In this document: positions 5,321-6,069 of the stretch, one piece after another
Numbering within the stretch: position 1 is the stretch's first letter
Layout of the letters: every line of letters starts with the position of its first letter
NCBI GenBank assembly: GCA_025924435.1
Contig: JAICIL010000279.1
Coordinates: 1-6,069 of the forward strand
DNA length: 6,069 nt
Direction: 5' to 3'
From: Chloroflexia bacterium
GTDB lineage: Bacteria > Chloroflexota > Chloroflexia > Thermomicrobiales > JALYUS01
Position numbers and translations under genes: made by a program
The notes under the pieces: model-generated
The model's input: only the letters and a program-made list of their open reading frames with translations
The model's database searches: none
Told to the model about the DNA's origin: nothing

Positions 5321-6069
5321 ATGGCCGAACTGACCGGGGGACAGGCGCTCGTCCAGTCGTTGAAACGCGAGGGCGTGAAGGTGATTTTCGCGCTGCCCGG
5401 CGTGCAACTGGACTGGGCGTTCGACGCACTCTACGCGGAGAAGGAGAACATCCGCATCATCCATACGCGCCACGAGCAGGCGACGGCCTACATGGCGGAC
5501 GGCTACGCCCGCACGACGGGCGAGGTCGGCGTCTGCCTCGTCGTGCCGGGGCCGGGGCTGCTCAATGCGACGGCGGCGCTCTCGACCGCCTACGCCTGCT
5601 CCGCGCCGGTGCTCTGCCTCTCCGGGCAGATCCAGTCGGACCTGATCGGCGTCGGGCGCGGCATGCTGCACGAGATTCCCTATCAGCAGCAGATGCTGAA
5701 GTCGGTTACGAAATGGTCAGCCTGCGGCATGACGCCGGAGGAGATCCCCGGCCTCGTGCGCGAGGCGTTCCAGCAGATGCGCACGGGCCGCCCGCGCCCG
5801 GTCGAGATCGAGGTGCCGCCGGACATCCTCGCGAAGCCCGGTGAGGTCGAACTCTTCGCGCCGGAGAAGGTGGACCGCGAGCGGCCCGCCGGGGACGCGG
5901 ATGCGATCGCCCGCGCCGCGAAGTTGCTCGGCGAGGCGAAGAACCCGCTGATCGTCTCGGGCGGCGGTGTCCTCGGCAGCGGCGCGTGGAACGAACTGCG
6001 CGCGGTCGCGGAGATGCTGCAAGCGCCGGTTGTCATGTCCCGCAACGGGCGCGGCGCGCTCTCCGACCG
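5321..6069 (+). CDS. Thiamine-diphosphate-dependent enzyme, acetolactate synthase-like (partial, 3' end cut)
   Basis: The frame is open from the ATG to the window end: 249 codons plus two bases, with no stop. The ATG has GGGAGGG 7 bases upstream. The product starts MAELTGGQALVQSLKREGVK and matches the ThDP-binding pyrimidine (PYR) domain of the acetolactate synthase/benzoylformate decarboxylase/sulfopyruvate decarboxylase superfamily. Glu52 in HTRHEQATAYMADGYART is the likely residue that activates the cofactor; VVPGPGLLNATAAL (74-87) is the conserved Gly-rich segment. The central domain begins near 193, with NPLIVSGGGVLGSGAWNEL (208-226). The ThDP/Mg-binding C-terminal domain (GDG...N motif) lies beyond the window. 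Full proteins are about 550 residues, so less than half is seen. GVQLDWAFDAL (27-37) replaces the usual GGxxxPxYDAL of biosynthetic acetolactate synthases, so a different keto-acid substrate is likely and I give no enzyme name. No small regulatory subunit gene is visible. Confidence 0.9.
   Translation, partial: MAELTGGQALVQSLKREGVKVIFALPGVQLDWAFDALYAEKENIRIIHTRHEQATAYMADGYARTTGEVGVCLVVPGPGLLNATAALSTAYACSAPVLCLSGQIQSDLIGVGRGMLHEIPYQQQMLKSVTKWSACGMTPEEIPGLVREAFQQMRTGRPRPVEIEVPPDILAKPGEVELFAPEKVDRERPAGDADAIARAAKLLGEAKNPLIVSGGGVLGSGAWNELRAVAEMLQAPVVMSRNGRGALSD

Noticed and set aside
5200..5844. Long plus-strand reading frame of 214 codons overlapping the ThDP enzyme
   Set aside because: It is Arg/Gly/Ala-rich, lacks recognisable domains and is an out-of-frame shadow of the gene starting at 5321, whose motifs are clear.

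Overview
This is a GC-rich (about two-thirds G+C by eye) bacterial segment with dense coding, short overlaps between genes and clear Shine-Dalgarno sequences. It carries copies of a C-run/G-run palindromic repeat of a kind I associate with Chloroflexota-like and Armatimonadota-like genomes. I take it to be chromosomal DNA from such a lineage, with low confidence; no rRNA or other phylogenetic marker is present.

Left half (100-2788, minus strand): a complete three-gene transition-metal ABC importer transcribed right to left. Its order is a lipoprotein substrate-binding protein (1808-2788), an ATPase (1011-1808) and a membrane permease (100-1014). The genes overlap by 1 and 4 bases, so translation is probably coupled. 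The binding protein has a TroA/ZnuA-type His-His-His-Asp ligand set, so Zn(II) or Mn(II) is the likely cargo. Upstream, a plausible promoter is overlapped by one of two matching 15-base imperfect palindromes (2810-2824 and 2836-2850), probably operators of a metal-responsive repressor. A repeat copy lies at the binding-protein/ATPase junction, and its sequence is read in frame as the start of the ATPase.

Middle (2958-4204, plus strand, divergent): a small cysteine-free winged-helix regulator overlaps by 4 bases a NitT/TauT-type ABC ATPase. No permease or binding protein for that ATPase is in the window. A near-perfect 17-base direct repeat precedes the regulator.

Right part: an unrecognised 224-residue protein with one N-terminal membrane helix (4365-5039); an intergenic region (5040-5320) with two inverted copies of the repeat and two promoter-like -10 sequences; then the first 249 codons of a thiamine-diphosphate-dependent enzyme of the acetolactate synthase/benzoylformate decarboxylase superfamily, cut by the window end. 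This gene has no stop inside the window.

I see no CRISPR array, RNA gene, transposase or phage gene, and nothing that amounts to a wholly new system. The points most worth checking are the operator pair, the repeat that has become the start of the ATPase gene, the inverted repeat pair beside a promoter, and the regulator plus orphan ATPase.
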